Shown: positions 19,945-31,394 of the stretch, piece after piece
Position numbering within the stretch: position 1 is the first letter of the stretch
Layout: the number at the start of each line of letters is the position of its first letter
Assembly (NCBI GenBank): GCA_964023275.1
Contig: OZ029921.1
Location: 30,562,730-30,626,729, forward strand
Origin: Norana najaformis
Lineage: Eukaryota; Annelida; Clitellata; Crassiclitellata; Hormogastridae
DNA length: 64,000 nt
Direction of reading: 5' to 3'
The notes under the pieces: generated by a model
Databases searched by the model: none
What the model was told of the DNA's origin: nothing
What the model saw: only the letters and a program-made list of their open reading frames with translations
Program-made: the position numbers and the translations under genes

Positions 19945-20365
19945 TCGCCGTTCTCTTTATCAGATTCAATGCTCTGTTTATCAGAATCAATGCTCTTTCT
20001 ATCAGAATCAATGTTCTCTTATCAGAATCAATGTTCTCTTATCAGAATCAATGTTCTCTTCATCATAATTAATGTTCTCTTCATCAGAATCAATGTTCTC
20101 TCTATCAGAATCAATGTTCTCTCTCAGAATCAATGTTCTCTCTCTCAGAATCAATGTTCTCTTATCAGAATCAATGTTCTCTTATCGGAATCAATGATCT
20201 CTTCATCAGAATCAATGTTCTCTCTATCAGAATCAATGTTCTCTCTCAGAATCAATGTTCTCTTATCAGAATCAATGTTCTCTCTCTCAGAATCAATGTT
20301 CTCTTATCAGAATCAATGTCTGCCTCATACTCCTCTTCATAATCCCTATCAGAATCAATTTTCTA
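19945..20365. repeat. 20-22-bp minisatellite, about 17 copies
   Basis: The core TCAGAATCAATGTTCTC recurs throughout with CTTA, TTCA or CTCT spacers that change the unit length, so all forward frames appear in patches. Ile-Arg-Ile-Asn-Val-Leu frames are artefacts. Confidence 0.95.
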
Positions 20366-20439
20366 TTTATCAGTTATCCCTTTATCCTATAGTCATCAAT
20401 CATCATCACTGTCATCAAGACAACACAATTTTTATCCTC

Positions 20440-20860
20440 GTTGTCGTCCTCATAATCATCATCATCATCATCATCGTTAATATTCATTCACTCTTTTTTT
20501 AATTCATTCAAACATTGATTCATTCATTCATTCTTTCATTATGCCTATTGTCATTCATGTTTATATCCATCATCACCATTATCACAATTACGATCATCAT
20601 AATCACCATCGCCACGAACAACGAAACACCGCAAACAACATCACACTAATGCATAGAAACGAATATCACACGACGTGCGTTTATGTAATGTCTATTTCCA
20701 GTTAGACGTTCACGTTAATCTTTCCTTAGTGGTTTCTATGCTTAGTTATATATATATATATACATATATAATAGTACAATATAATGTCTATTAGATAATA
20801 TGTTAAATAATGTCATATATTATATATATAATGTATATATATGGATGCGGCGACACTGAC
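20440..20860. repeat. ATC, ATTC and AT simple repeats
   Basis: (ATC)n at 20454..20476, CATT units near 20517..20545 and AT runs at 20747..20850. Confidence 0.8.
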
Positions 20861-21109
20861 CAACAGGGAAACAAACCAAACATAGAAACCATCAAGGAAA
20901 GACTAAACGGAATGTCCATCCGGAAATCGACATAACTGTAGTGGACATCAACCTCTTTAAGGACATCATACCGCTCGACTGGTCAGCATCTTCCGGTCTA
21001 AAAGCAACAGCGCCTCGTAGAACCACACTACAGGAATCTCCATCCACTTCTACTCTTTTCCCACCTATTCCTCTGTTTCTTCCTCTTCCTCCAGCGGTCT
21101 GTCCATGCT

Positions 21110-21650
21110 TCTACACTTCCTCATCTTCCTTTTCTCCTACAATTTCTCTCCTTCCTCATCTTCCTTTTCTCCTACAATTTCTCTCCTTCTTCCTCATCTT
21201 CCTTTTCTCCTACTATTACTCTCCTCATTCCTCATCTTCCTTTTCTCCTACAATTTCTCTCCTTCTTGCTCATCTTCCTTTTCTCCTACAATTTCTCTCC
21301 TTCCTCATCTTCCTTTTCTCCTACAATTTCTCTCCTTCTTGCTCATCTTCCTTTTCTCCTACAATTTCTCTCCTTCTTCCTCATCTTCCTTTTCTCCTAC
21401 TATTACTCTCCTCATTCCTCATCTTCCTTTTCTCCTACAATTTCTCTCCTTCTTGCTCATCTTCCTTTTCTCCTATAATTTCTCTCCTTCTTCCTCATCT
21501 TCCTTTTCTCCTACTATTACTCTCCTCATTCCTCATCTTCCTTTTCTCCTACAATTTCTCTCCTTCTTGCTCATCTTCCTTTTCTCCTACAATTTCTCTC
21601 CTTCTTCTTCATCTTCCTTTTCTCCTACAATTTCTCTCCTTCTTCCTTCT
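21110..21650. repeat. 35/38-bp pyrimidine minisatellite
   Basis: The unit core TCCTCATCTTCCTTTTCTCC alternates with TACAATTTCTCTCC or TACTATTACTCTCC and lengths of 35 or 38 bp, giving a higher-order pattern. The plus strand has almost no G. The same core occurs once at about 51237..51256. Confidence 0.93.
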
Positions 21651-22400
21651 CTTCATTCTCAGCCACCTTCATCTCTCCTTGGCTCCAGCTTCTGTTCGTC
21701 CTTATCGTCCTCCTCTTCCGTTTCGCCTTTATCCTGCTCTCCCGTCCTCGTTTTCTCCCGGCTCTTTACCGTTCTTCCTCCTTGTCTTTTTCATTCTCCT
21801 CCTCCTCCTACTCCTCCTCCTCCTCCTCAGCATTCAGCTCTTCCTCATCCTATCCCTGCTCTGCCTTCTCATCCCGTCGTGCTCATCCTCCTCTTCCTCT
21901 CCTTTGTTTCCTTCTCCACGTCCTCCTCCTCTGCTTCCTCCGCTTACTCTTCCCGCGCCTCCTTCTCATCGTCCTGTTCCTCGTGCTACTGTTACTGCTG
22001 CTGTTACTGCTGCTGCTACTGCTGCTGCTACTGCTGTTGCTGCTCCTCCTGCTTCTCCTTCTCCTCCTCCTTCTCCTCCTCTACTTACTGCTCCTTGCCA
22101 TTCAATGGAAAAGAAACCCGACTTGATGAAGTGTGATTGACCAATAGGAAACACGCCTCTGCCCCTCCCCCATTCTGTTTTCACTTCTTTCTTAACTCCC
22201 TCCTTACTTCTAGTTTCATCCCCTCCTTCATTCTCTCGAAGACATTCCTTCTCATGTTCTCTTCCATTCTCTTCCATTCCCTACCTCGCTTTCCACTTCC
22301 TCGTTCCTTTACTCCCTATAGAAAATCCCTCCTCGCTATTCCTCACTTTCCATTCCTCCATGTCCTCCCTCTTTTCGTCACTCTGTGCTGTCATCGTGCC
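21651..22400. repeat. long pyrimidine-rich tract with TGC/CTC triplets
   Basis: Continues the strand asymmetry, with (CTG/CTA)n near 21985..22060. Hydrophobic or Ser-rich open frames are artefacts. Confidence 0.8.
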
Positions 22401-22597
22401 TTTGATCAGTCGTGATCAGAAGATGCTTGGCTTTAGCGCCTGCGTTCTCCATCTCCTATACCTTCCCTCGCCCCCCGAACAGAAATCCCATTGGCACCGC
22501 AGCAGCCGAGCGCATCCAACGCAGTCGGCCAACTGTGAAGACGATCGAGTTATCAAAATCTGTATCTCACACTCGATTTCAATACAGACATACTATC

Positions 22598-22601
22598 CTC
22601 C

Positions 22602-22647
<46 letters not shown>

Positions 22648-22850
22648 ACTCTCTCTAACTCTAACTATCTCTCCATCTCTCTACTCCTCATCGGGATCGT
22701 CGCCAAATCTTTGATCTTCTTTCCGTTCTTTCTTCCTCCTCCCTCCGTCTGTCTCTCTTTGATTCTCACTCTGCCCCTCTCTTACTCTTTCTCTCTCTTC
22801 CTTCCCTCTATCTCTCTGTCCATATACCTCTCCATCTACTTCTCCACCCT
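22598..22850. repeat. (CT)n and CTCT-rich tract
   Basis: Pure CT at about 22603..22643 followed by CTCTCT-rich sequence. Confidence 0.9.
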
Positions 22851-22929
22851 GTATGTCTGTGTGGCCAAATCTGTCTGTCCCTCTCCTTTTGTTACTCTGA
22901 CTGTCCATTATATTTCTCTCTATGTATAT

Positions 22930-23092
22930 TTGGCTGTTTGTCTGGTGTATGTTTGTATGTATGTATGCATACATGCATGCGTGTGTAGGTATGTATGCAT
23001 GCATGCATGTGTGCATATGTATGTATGTATGTATGACATTGTATGTGGGTATGCATATATGTATATATGTGTGTATATGTGTATGTACGTTG
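22930..23092. repeat. GTAT/GCAT tetranucleotide array
   Basis: TATG and CATG units; purine-pyrimidine alternation throughout. Confidence 0.9.
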
Positions 23093-23393
23093 TTGCAGGT
23101 TGTCTAGAGACATGCAGTATCGTCTTTAGGTTCAAATTGTTTAACCTCCTCAGCTATTTACAAGCGAGACATAACTCACACAGTAACAAGAAGTCGATCT
23201 CCAACGGCGAAAAACCAGCAAAAACCTCATGAAGGGAAAACACCAACAGACGGTGACGAAAACGGCTCAAAAGGAACAGAACGGCCTCGAAGGACCAAGC
23301 AAGTCATCCACGAAAGTTGACTAGACGCTACTGGTTGAGAGAGACTGGCAACTGAAGGGTCACGCAGGATCAACCAATTCCAGTCTGAGCCGA

Positions 23394-23505
23394 AGTAGTT
23401 CCAATGTTTAACGACATCTCATGACATCAAAGACCGTTGACGTCGCCCTCTTCCTTTATCCGGGTTTGGGACTGGCACTACCCCAGAACGTCAGTGGCGG
23501 AGTTT
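23394..23505 (-). repeat. interspersed repeat copy 2 (partner at 8342..8452)
   Basis: Inverted relative to the copy in the scrt intron; shares GTTCCAATGTTTAACGACAT and GGCACTACCC blocks. No coding potential and no visible end structure. Confidence 0.6.
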
Positions 23506-24270
23506 CTGAGCGAGCCAAAGCTAAACACAACACCTTTTATACAGTCGCTTTCCCGCCAAAATGTACAGAAAGCTTACAGTGTACAACAACTTAACCCACT
23601 AGGTTCTATCCTATGTATACGCCGTATGTAACAATGTATGTGTATGTATGTGTGTGTCTGTTTGTATATAAATATGCATGTATGTGTTTGTATGTACGTA
23701 TGCACCAATGACCGTCTTCTTGCCACTCAGAGATTTAGCACACAGTAGTGTTGCCTAAATCAGGCATAACTTCTTAAGAGTCCGCTGCCTTCGTGCGTGG
23801 ATCAGACAAGGAGTGGGTCATCGTCGGCGGGTGGCCCCACGTTCCTCGTCCGTTCCTCGTCTGCCTCTGAAGCCAGCTGTGTCGTTCTGGATCACGATCG
23901 AATAAATCCTTCGCTTTGATCCGATCCGCGGAACGTAACAGGCATCAGCCATCCCTCATAAAAGAAGACGGATTCGCGCCTAGCGAGGACGGACTCCTGA
24001 CCGGTCCATTCCTCATCTTCATCCCGCTTCTCCTCCTTACCGGAGGATGCGCCGATCCTCTCCTCTCTCCTCTCGTCGATTGGCCTCCTGTCGGTAGTTA
24101 AGTGATCGACCTGGGTCTTTGCCGGAATCTCCGATCGCCTGCCCTCCCCTCCTCTACCCCTTCCCACTGTCTTTGTGGAAGAATTCCCAAGGGACTCGTT
24201 AGTCGCTCATCGATTTCGTTACGAGTGGAAGGCGTTAACAGTCTGCCACCAGAAATACCGAAGCCAAAGT
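23506..24270. other. unique intergenic DNA, nothing recognised
   Basis: Short GTAT run at 23635..23700; otherwise unique with no supported gene. Confidence 0.4.
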
Positions 24271-24277
24271 CGGACGG

Positions 24278-24665
24278 GCAGACAGACAGACAGATAGACA
24301 GACAGACAGACAAACTCACTAACAAACAAAACTGACGGACAGACTGACTGACTGACTGAGTGAACTGACTGACTGACTGACTGAGTCACTGAGTGACTGA
24401 GTGAACAGACTGAGAGACTGAGTGACTGACTGAGTGACTGACTGAGTGACTGACTGACTGACTGACTGATTCAGTCAGTCAGCTAGTCAAAAAGCAACAA
24501 AGACCTGTAAAAATGTAGCCTAAAGACAGAAACACGGACTAAGACTTACAGACAGACAGACAGACAGACCGACCGACAGACAGACAGACAGACCGACAGA
24601 CAGACCGACAGACAGACAGACAGACCGACAGACATACAGACAGACCGACAGACAGACAGACAGAG
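24278..24665. repeat. CAGA, ACTG and GACC tetranucleotide arrays
   Basis: Three adjacent arrays: CAGA (24278..24312), ACTG (24340..24480) and CAGA/CCGA (24548..24665). Confidence 0.93.
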
Positions 24666-24784
24666 CCTCTTGAGATCGACCGTTGAAATGTCTTAACGTG
24701 TTCATTCGAACGACCAAATGTCATCCGTCGCTTAACGATTCCACTTGAGTTGAACATCAACTCTATTTACTCTAAGTGATGTTA

Positions 24785-24812
24785 TTGTCGACTGCTGCTG
24801 CTGCTGCTGCTG
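24785..24812. repeat. (CTG)n run
   Basis: About seven CTG triplets. Confidence 0.85.
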
Positions 24813-24894
24813 TTTTGGCCTCTCTGGCTGATGTCGAATCAGTCAGAGCGCCTGCCAACAGGATGCACTCGACCGAAAAGGGGCGGATGTCGTG

Positions 24895-26000
24895 ATGTGA
24901 GGAAAGAAGGAGGAGAAGGAAGAGTAGGAGTAGGAGGAAGAGGATGAAGAGGAAGAGGGAGATGCGAGGAAAATAAAACGACAAGGCCAGAGGAGATATG
25001 AAGCAGAGGCAACGAGGAAGACTAGAACAGGATGGAAGAAGAGAAGAATTGTTGAAGGAGGAGAAGGAGGCGGAGAAGGGAGGAGGGAAGGAGGAAGGGG
25101 AGGAGTTGAGAAGAGGAAGACGGAAGTGCTGTGCAAAGAGCGCGAATCAATATTTGCCGATCATTCATCGACACAACAGGTCCCTGTTGACTGACCGACC
25201 GACCGCCTGCTGCTGCTGCTGCAGCTGACCAGGAGACGACTGCGACGACGCCTCGAAATCTACGACCATCTACGTCTCAGTTGACCGACCGACTGACCGA
25301 CTGACTGACCAGCGCCTCAGATCCACCGACGTTTATGTCGACACACCACCCGCTCTCTTGCTCCTCCTCCTCCATATCTTACTCCCCCTCCTCTCGTCGT
25401 CTTCTCCATCTTTCTCTTCCTCTTTCTTCTCCTCCTCCCTATCCTACTCCCCTCCTCTCGTCATCTTCTCCATCTTTCTCTTCCTCTTTCTTCTCCTCCT
25501 CCCTATCCTACTCCCCTCCTCTCGTCATCTTCTCCATCTTTCTCTTCCTCTTTCGTTTCCTCCTCCATATCCTACTCCCCCTCCTCTAGTTGTCTTCTCC
25601 ATCTTTCTCTTCTTTTTTCTTCTCCTCCTCCCTATCCTACTCCCCTCCTCTCGTCGTCTTCTCCATCTTTCTCTTCCTCTTTCTTTTCCTCCTCTTTATC
25701 CTACTCCCCCTCCTCTTCTCCATCTTTCTCTTCCTCTTTCTTCTCTTCCTCCCTATCCTACTTCCCTCCGCTCGTCGTTTTCTCCACTTTCATTTTGTTG
25801 TTGTTCCTCCTCCTCCTCCTCCTCCCCTACTCCTACTCCTACTCCTACTCCTACTCCTCTTTCTCTTCCTCCATACTCGTCCTTCTCCTCCCCTTGTATT
25901 TTCCATCTCCTCCATCTCTTCCTCCATATCCTACTCGACCTCTCCATCATCTTCTTCATCTGCCTTCTCTTTCCCTTCATCCACCTCATTGTCATGTTCT
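24895..26000. repeat. purine tract (24895..25130) then pyrimidine tract (25340..26000)
   Basis: The reverse of the 12.9-13.7 kb arrangement: purines first, then pyrimidines, with CTG and ACTG/CCGA runs at 25208..25310 between. Confidence 0.8.
25370..25780. repeat. 64-bp pyrimidine minisatellite, about six copies
   Basis: CCCTATCCTACTCCCCTCCT recurs at 25437 and 25501, a 64-bp period, with shorter copies toward 25760. TCTTCTCCATCTTTCTCTTC is common to all units. Confidence 0.9.
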
Positions 26001-26179
26001 TCTTCCAACTTTCTTTGGTGGACCAAGCGACGCTCGGAAACGAAGGCCAAGTCATGACAACCAACCTCTACTTCTAGAAACAATTGGGGTTTCTCGTATA
26101 AATACATACATATGTATTTGTATACTTATGTATGTATGCATATAACAACAGACACATTCTACCGATGGGCAATACATAG

Positions 26180-26485
26180 AATCGTGGCAATATTAACATG
26201 ATAAGGAAGGAGAGCATAGCAACTTAAAGCATGACAAGAAGAGCATGACAAAGAAGGCAACATAAATAGCATGGCAAGGAGGCAACATAAAGGTGGCAAC
26301 ATAAAGGTGGCAAGAAGAACATGACAAGGAGAGCGAGGCAACGTAAAGCGTGGCAAGAAGAACATGACAAGGAAAGCGTGGCAACACAAAGCGTGGAAGA
26401 GCATGGCAAGGAAAGCAGGGCAACATACAGCGTGGCAAGAAGAGCATGGCAAGGAGAGCATGGCAACATAAATCGTGGCAAGAAG
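26180..26485. repeat. irregular minisatellite of GCATGGCAAGGAGA type
   Basis: Words GTGGCAAGAAGAACATGACA, GAGAGCATGGCAACATAAA and relatives alternate with an uneven period of about 20-45 bp. Confidence 0.8.
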
Positions 26486-26845
26486 GACTTGGCATTGAGG
26501 TCAGAGGAACGAAAAAGAGAATGGAAAAGACGAAATTATGCACGGAGACATCTTCAGCTGAGGTGGAAAAATGTTTTAGATGTACCAGCATCTGTGCTTC
26601 AATTGAAATCAATTTTACAACTGCCGCAGCAATTCAACTCCGAGGCAAAAGTCGGTTACTTGTAAGAACGTAACATTTGCTGAATTCTTCCACCTTTGCC
26701 AGTCGGTCACTGATCTTTTTATCAATTCTTTCTTCTGCCTTTTCCACGGCCACTAATTTACCACAACCCATTTCACTGCAATTTTTATCTAATCAACCAC
26801 TAGACCAATTTCACAGTTGGCTCTTCCATATCTCTCCGGTCGGCC

Positions 26846-27111
26846 TCCCTTGGACTTCTGACTGTCCCTCGTATGCGCACTGCTACAGCGCAGTCTAGAA
26901 GCTTTGCCTATGTTGGACCTAATAGCTGGAATCGCCTTTCCCGAGAGCTCCGGCTAGTATTCCTCAGTTTGTCTCTTCCGCAGTTTCGCAAGCGCCTGAA
27001 GTCTGTATTATTTGCCAGTGGTCTCACTGTTTCGGGTCGGGAGCGCTTCTGATGAGTCTATTCTTGAAGTGGCGCTTTATAAATGGCAGATTACAATTAC
27101 AATTACAATTG
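26846..27111 (+). mobile_element. L2/CR1-like LINE, 3' end with ORF2 C-terminus and tail
   Basis: From 26846 to the TGA at 27050..27052 the frame reads without a stop. It gives the C-terminus typical of L2/CR1-group reverse transcriptases: VPRMRTATAQSRSFAYVG, NSWNRLSRELR and LPQFRKRLKSVLF. The 3' UTR is short and ends GGCGCTTTATAAATGGCAG plus (ATTACA)n. The copy is severely 5'-truncated, as is usual for LINE insertions. Plain non-LTR element, not a host gene. Confidence 0.85.
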
Positions 27112-27187
27112 GACTCTGGCCGTAATCTCTTCCGCCATTAATTGGCCCACTTCCACCTTTTAGACTGCTACAATTTCCAGTGTGACC

Positions 27188-27250
27188 TCTTTTGTTGTAA
27201 GTAAGTAAGACACTTGTTAACACGCCATATGTCCATCGGCTGATGGAGTC
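27188..27250 (-). repeat. ACTT-tailed interspersed repeat, inverted
   Basis: GTAAGTAAGTAAGACACTTG and GTTAACACGCCATATGTCCA are the reverse complement of 52723..52775 (CATATGGCGTGTTAACAAAT and ACTT units). Probably the 3' end of a SINE or LINE family. Confidence 0.6.
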
Positions 27251-27336
27251 TGTTCGACAACTTCTTTCCATTCCACCTCTTCAGTTCCATTTCTTCAAAT
27301 ACCATCTCCTTTGCCTTCGCATCTGCAATTTCAATC

Positions 27337-27530
27337 TTCCATTACCATCCCTGCTGCTATTGTCTTTCACTAGCAAAACTACTGCTTAAAATATCTTCCA
27401 TACCATCCCTGCTGCTATTGCCTTTCACTAACAAAACTACTGCTTAAAATATCTTCATACCACCCCTGCTGCTATTGTCTTTCACTAGCAAAACTACTGC
27501 TTAAAATATCTTCCAAACCACCTCTGCTGC
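27337..27530. repeat. 57-58-bp tandem repeat, three copies
   Basis: GCTGCTATTG followed by CTTTCACTAGCAAAACTACT and GCTTAAAATATCTTC recurs three times with few changes. Confidence 0.9.
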
Positions 27531-27894
27531 CAGCTGTATCTTCCACTATCAAAGCACTCACCTAACATCTAACATCATCTCATACACCAACATTTCTTTC
27601 AATACTATCTCTTCTGTCAAACCAACGTTTCCAGCGAATCCTCTCCTAATTCGGACAGTTTCTATTGAAACAATGCTGTGTCAGTCAAATGATTAACACA
27701 AATTGTGTGTGTATCTGCGCGTACGCGTGAAAATATGCATGTATGTTGGGTTGTGTATGTATTTATTCCACTGCGGTTCTATGAATGCATTGGAGTTTAG
27801 CATCGCGTCGGAATCTATTGCGTGTCATCGCAGTTGCGATGTAATCCATACTAAAGAGGCCTCGAACGCAAATAGACGAAGAAGAAAAAGAAGA

Positions 27895-28285
27895 AGACGA
27901 CGACGACGATGATGATGAGACGCTTCCAACAAAGCAAGTAAACAAGGGCTTTCGTGACTGGTCCTGATGATGATGATGACGATGATGATAATGCAGATGA
28001 TGACGACGACGACGATGACGATGATGCTGATAACGATGATACTGATGACAATGATGATGATGATGACGATGATAATGCTGATGAAGACGACGACGACGAT
28101 GCTACTGCTGCTGATAATGCTGCTGATGACAATGATGATGCTGATGATGACGAGTATGATGATAATGATGACGATGATGCTGATGACAATGATGATGCTG
28201 ATGATGATGACGAGTATGATGATAATGATGACGATGATGCTGATGACAATGATGATGCTGATGATGCTGCTGCTGCCGATGCCGC
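27895..28285. repeat. (GAT/GAC)n array with nested 60-bp duplication
   Basis: Triplet repeats give a poly-Asp frame on the plus strand. GACGAGTATGATGATAATGA occurs twice 60 bp apart (about 28150 and 28210), so part of the array has been duplicated as a block. Confidence 0.9.
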
Positions 28286-28487
28286 AACCGTCGTTCATGA
28301 CATCAGACTCCGATCTATTTCCAACGACATCTGTCGTCTTTCTCATAAACTATCATCATAAATTCATATAATCATAAAGACGACATAATCTGCATATTGC
28401 ACATTATTTATATGTTTGCGTGTGGGTGTATATATTAAATATATTTTGTATCTCTGTTTATCTGTATTCTGCGCAAACACTGACTAA

Positions 28488-28495
<8 letters not shown>

Positions 28496-28561
<66 letters not shown>
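28496..28561. repeat. (AT)n array
   Basis: Pure AT dinucleotides. Confidence 0.97.
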
Positions 28562-28564
<3 letters not shown>

Positions 28565-28879
28565 AAGAGTAAAGATGTTCTAACCATTATTATTTCTTAG
28601 TAGTAAATGTGATTATACAAATGTATAGTAATATGCTGTGGTGTGTTACATATACATATCATACATATAGACGTGCGTGTGTCTACGTGCCTACAATGAA
28701 AATTGAAGAAGTGTCTGAATATATAGTGGTTCTGATGGATCATCGGTGCCTTCACGAAGTCGCTCTTGTATCTCAATGAACCATCTTCTGGCATCTTGAG
28801 CGATGGACGGCCATTCTGTTGAGAAGCGCCGCCAATAATTGACCCATTCACTGCGCCGAGCGCTGCCTGCCTCTAACAC

Positions 28880-28942
28880 ACACACACTCCCACGCACGCA
28901 CGCGCACACACACACAAACGGACACACACACACGCGCACAAT
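28880..28942. repeat. CA/CACG microsatellite
   Basis: ACAC and CGCA units next to the LINE tail. Confidence 0.85.
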
Positions 28943-29560
28943 AATAAAAATAATAATCAAAGAACTTCTATGGCGCTACTGTAATCATGCTAAAGGCGTC
29001 AGTCGATGGTCGCTGCTAAGCAAAGTTTGGTGTGCATACCAATTTCCAGGATGAGCCCGGTCAAACGCCAAGAGGGAAATCCGAAAAGACACAGAAACGG
29101 CCTACGGAGGAAACGAATCCAGAAATAGACGAGAACGAGATTTTAGTCCAGGTCTAAAGGCCAACACAGACTCTGAAGAGCGAACGTTTGCCGGAAGAGA
29201 GTTCGAGAGTCTGAGGCCAGCAACGGAGAAGGCATGCTCACCAACAGATGTCCTTGTCCTCGGTATAGTCAGACTGAGACATTCAGATGACTTGGTCGAA
29301 TAGTTGATAGTGAGGTTGGGTGAAATGTAGAACCTTATACGCAGTTAGCCCGGTCTTGATATCAGCTAGACACTGAGTTAATGTGTTAACCGAAAGACAG
29401 TTTAGAATCAAATAAAAAATTACGAGCCGAATAGCTACGCTGTGTGACATAGTGGACAAAAACCAGAGATCTAAAAATGTTCGGTTGCTGCATTGAAAAG
29501 AAATTGTCAAAGGAAATATATAGCTGAGTATTATTAGCATAAAGATGATGCTCGAGACCA
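28942..29560 (-). mobile_element. L2/CR1-like LINE 3' half, inverted, broken
   Basis: On the minus strand the order of landmarks is that of an L2/CR1 reverse transcriptase. First comes LYANNTQLYISFD (catalytic YADD box with both Asp changed to Asn) near 29540, then CLADIKTGLTAYKV near 29350. The C-terminus follows at 29280..29110 with LTIPRTRTSVGEHAFSVAG and NSLPANVRSSESVLAF. Frame breaks separate the parts. The 3' end reads TAGCGCCATAGAAGTTC and (ATT)n near 28945..28980, the tail seen on the SINE. The altered catalytic pair and frame breaks show it is dead. Confidence 0.85.
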
Positions 29561-29562
29561 CT

Positions 29563-30010
29563 ATCACACACACACACACACACATACACACACACACAGA
29601 CCGGTCCATGGCCTTCTTCTTTTGCTGTGTCTCTCTCTGTCCCTCTACGTATCTGTCTGCCTTTATGCGTCACTTTCTCTGCGTCACTTTTCCTCTGTCT
29701 CTCTCTGTCCATGTCTGTCTCTTTGTATCTCTGTCTATCTGTCTTCCTGTATCTGTCTTTCGGCTATTCTGCGCCTCTGTTCTTCAATCTGTCTGCGTCT
29801 TCGCCTGCCTTTCTGTGTCTCTCTCTATCCTTCTGTGTCTGTCTTTGTCCTTCTGCGTCTGTATCTCTGTCCTTCGCGTCTCTGTCTCTGTCCTTCTGCG
29901 TCTGTATCTCTGTCCTTCGCGTCTGTATCTCTGTCCTTCGCGTCTCTGTCTCTGTCTTTCTGCGTGTGTCTCTGTCCTTCTGCGTCTGTCTCTCCTTCTG
30001 CGTCTGTGTT
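29563..30010. repeat. CA run then CTGT/CTCTGTCCTT array
   Basis: (CA)n at 29568..29599, then irregular units such as TCTGTCCTTCTGCGTCTGTA that recur between 29835 and 30005 (about 18-30 bp period). Confidence 0.9.
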
Positions 30011-30216
30011 GTGAGTCCTCCCTCTCGTCTGCCCACTTTCTCCCGCCTCTACATAAGGACTGCGCCTAATCGCGCGATTTCAGTGCGAAGAAAGAACAGA
30101 TTTCGTTCTCGAATGGTCGTCTTTGTTCGACGCAGCACTCGAATCTATATCGAACGTCGATCGCGGCTTATACTTCTTTCGCGCCGAACCCCTATTCAAT
30201 CAGTCAATCAGGCGTG

Positions 30217-30470
30217 ATTTATATAGCGCTCCACTCTTCGTTCGCTCGCTCGGTCACGGCTCTGAGCGTCTCGACGGCGTACAAAGGACTTGCCATTGGA
30301 GCAACAGTCGCAGGGAGACGACCGAATGGGAGGGCGATTTATGTGATTTGTGAAAGCCCTTTCGACCGATATCACGACATGGAGTTTACGAAGCATGACA
30401 TCCAACACAGACCACACACAATGTGGAATACATATTGAGAGATCTCGGCCAGAGCAACCAATGCTTTGCG
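30217..30470 (-). repeat. GCGC-tail interspersed repeat fragment
   Basis: ATTTATATAGCGC at 30217..30229 opens the block, then unique-looking sequence without coding signs. Confidence 0.4.
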
Positions 30471-30477
30471 TTTGTCT

Positions 30478-30602
30478 GTTTGTCTCTCTCTCTCTCTGTA
30501 TATACATACATATATATATATGTCTGTTTGTCTGTCTCTCTAAATATATATATATATATGTCTGTTTGTCTGTCTCTCTAAATATATATATATATATATA
30601 TA
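30478..30602. repeat. CTGT and (TA)n compound repeat
   Basis: TGTCTGTTTGTCTGTCTCTC and TATA runs occur twice in succession, so the compound unit itself is duplicated. Confidence 0.9.
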
Positions 30603-31390
30603 CCGACTGTGCAATATGTGATGAGACATAGGATGTTCAGCTGATGTTCTGATATTACCAGATACTTATGTCAAGTGTCTGGAAACCGCAGATATTAATG
30701 AAGCAACAACGCTTACAGAGATAGGGCTTATATCATCTGGTAATAATTAATCAAACTAATTGTTACAATGACACTTTTTGTCGCAGTCATACTAAGATGT
30801 TGTCCTGCGTGTCACACTGAATGCCTTTGATTCGCTACCAATGGATCGACCACATATTGTGGACCGACCACAGTAGTGGCTGCTGTTATCGGAGCTTAGT
30901 GCTCTCCAGATGTCGTCTGATAAGATTAGATTACAGAGGATCTATGCAACGGGAAATTACATAGCGCCCACACACACTGCATTCTCTCCAACCAAATAAA
31001 TAAATTGCTTTTAGCGAGGCATTATGGCATCAGCCGACGTTTCAGTCGATGACGGTCACCTCTCGTTGAAACCTCAAAATACTTGTCGAAATGCATTGCA
31101 TCAGTTCGGCCACATCACTTCTTTGAGGCAACATCGGCGGAAATTCTGTTCACCGTCTGCTGAGAACTACGCTGGCCGTAGCAGTCCGATTTGTAAGTTA
31201 GTCAGGCAGGCAAGAGTCAGTATAGGAAACGAAGACATCACTCAAAACATCAGACTAAAGATTACCATATACTTAGTGGTGGCTTGTCGCTGTGGACACG
31301 CCACTGGCAAGCACGATAAGTGCACAAAGCATCAACCGAGGGCGCACAAAAACCAAACCGCAATCAGGTCAATATCCTGAAGACCACGAG
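30603..31390. other. unique intergenic DNA
   Basis: A 118-codon open frame at 31024..31380 (plus) has ordinary composition but no family signature or splice context. ATTACATAGCGCCC at about 30956 is a diverged tail motif. Confidence 0.35.
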
Positions 31391-31394
31391 AGGT

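Noticed and set aside
20941-22140. 399-codon hydrophobic, proline-rich frame resembling a membrane protein
   Set aside because: It lies on a low-G minisatellite and pyrimidine tract where Leu/Ser/Phe/Pro frames arise without coding.
27954-28371. Poly-Asp protein
   Set aside because: Product of GAT/GAC triplets; other frames are equally open.
31024-31380. 118-codon plus-strand frame
   Set aside because: No recognisable domain, and it lies between repeats and LINE remnants.
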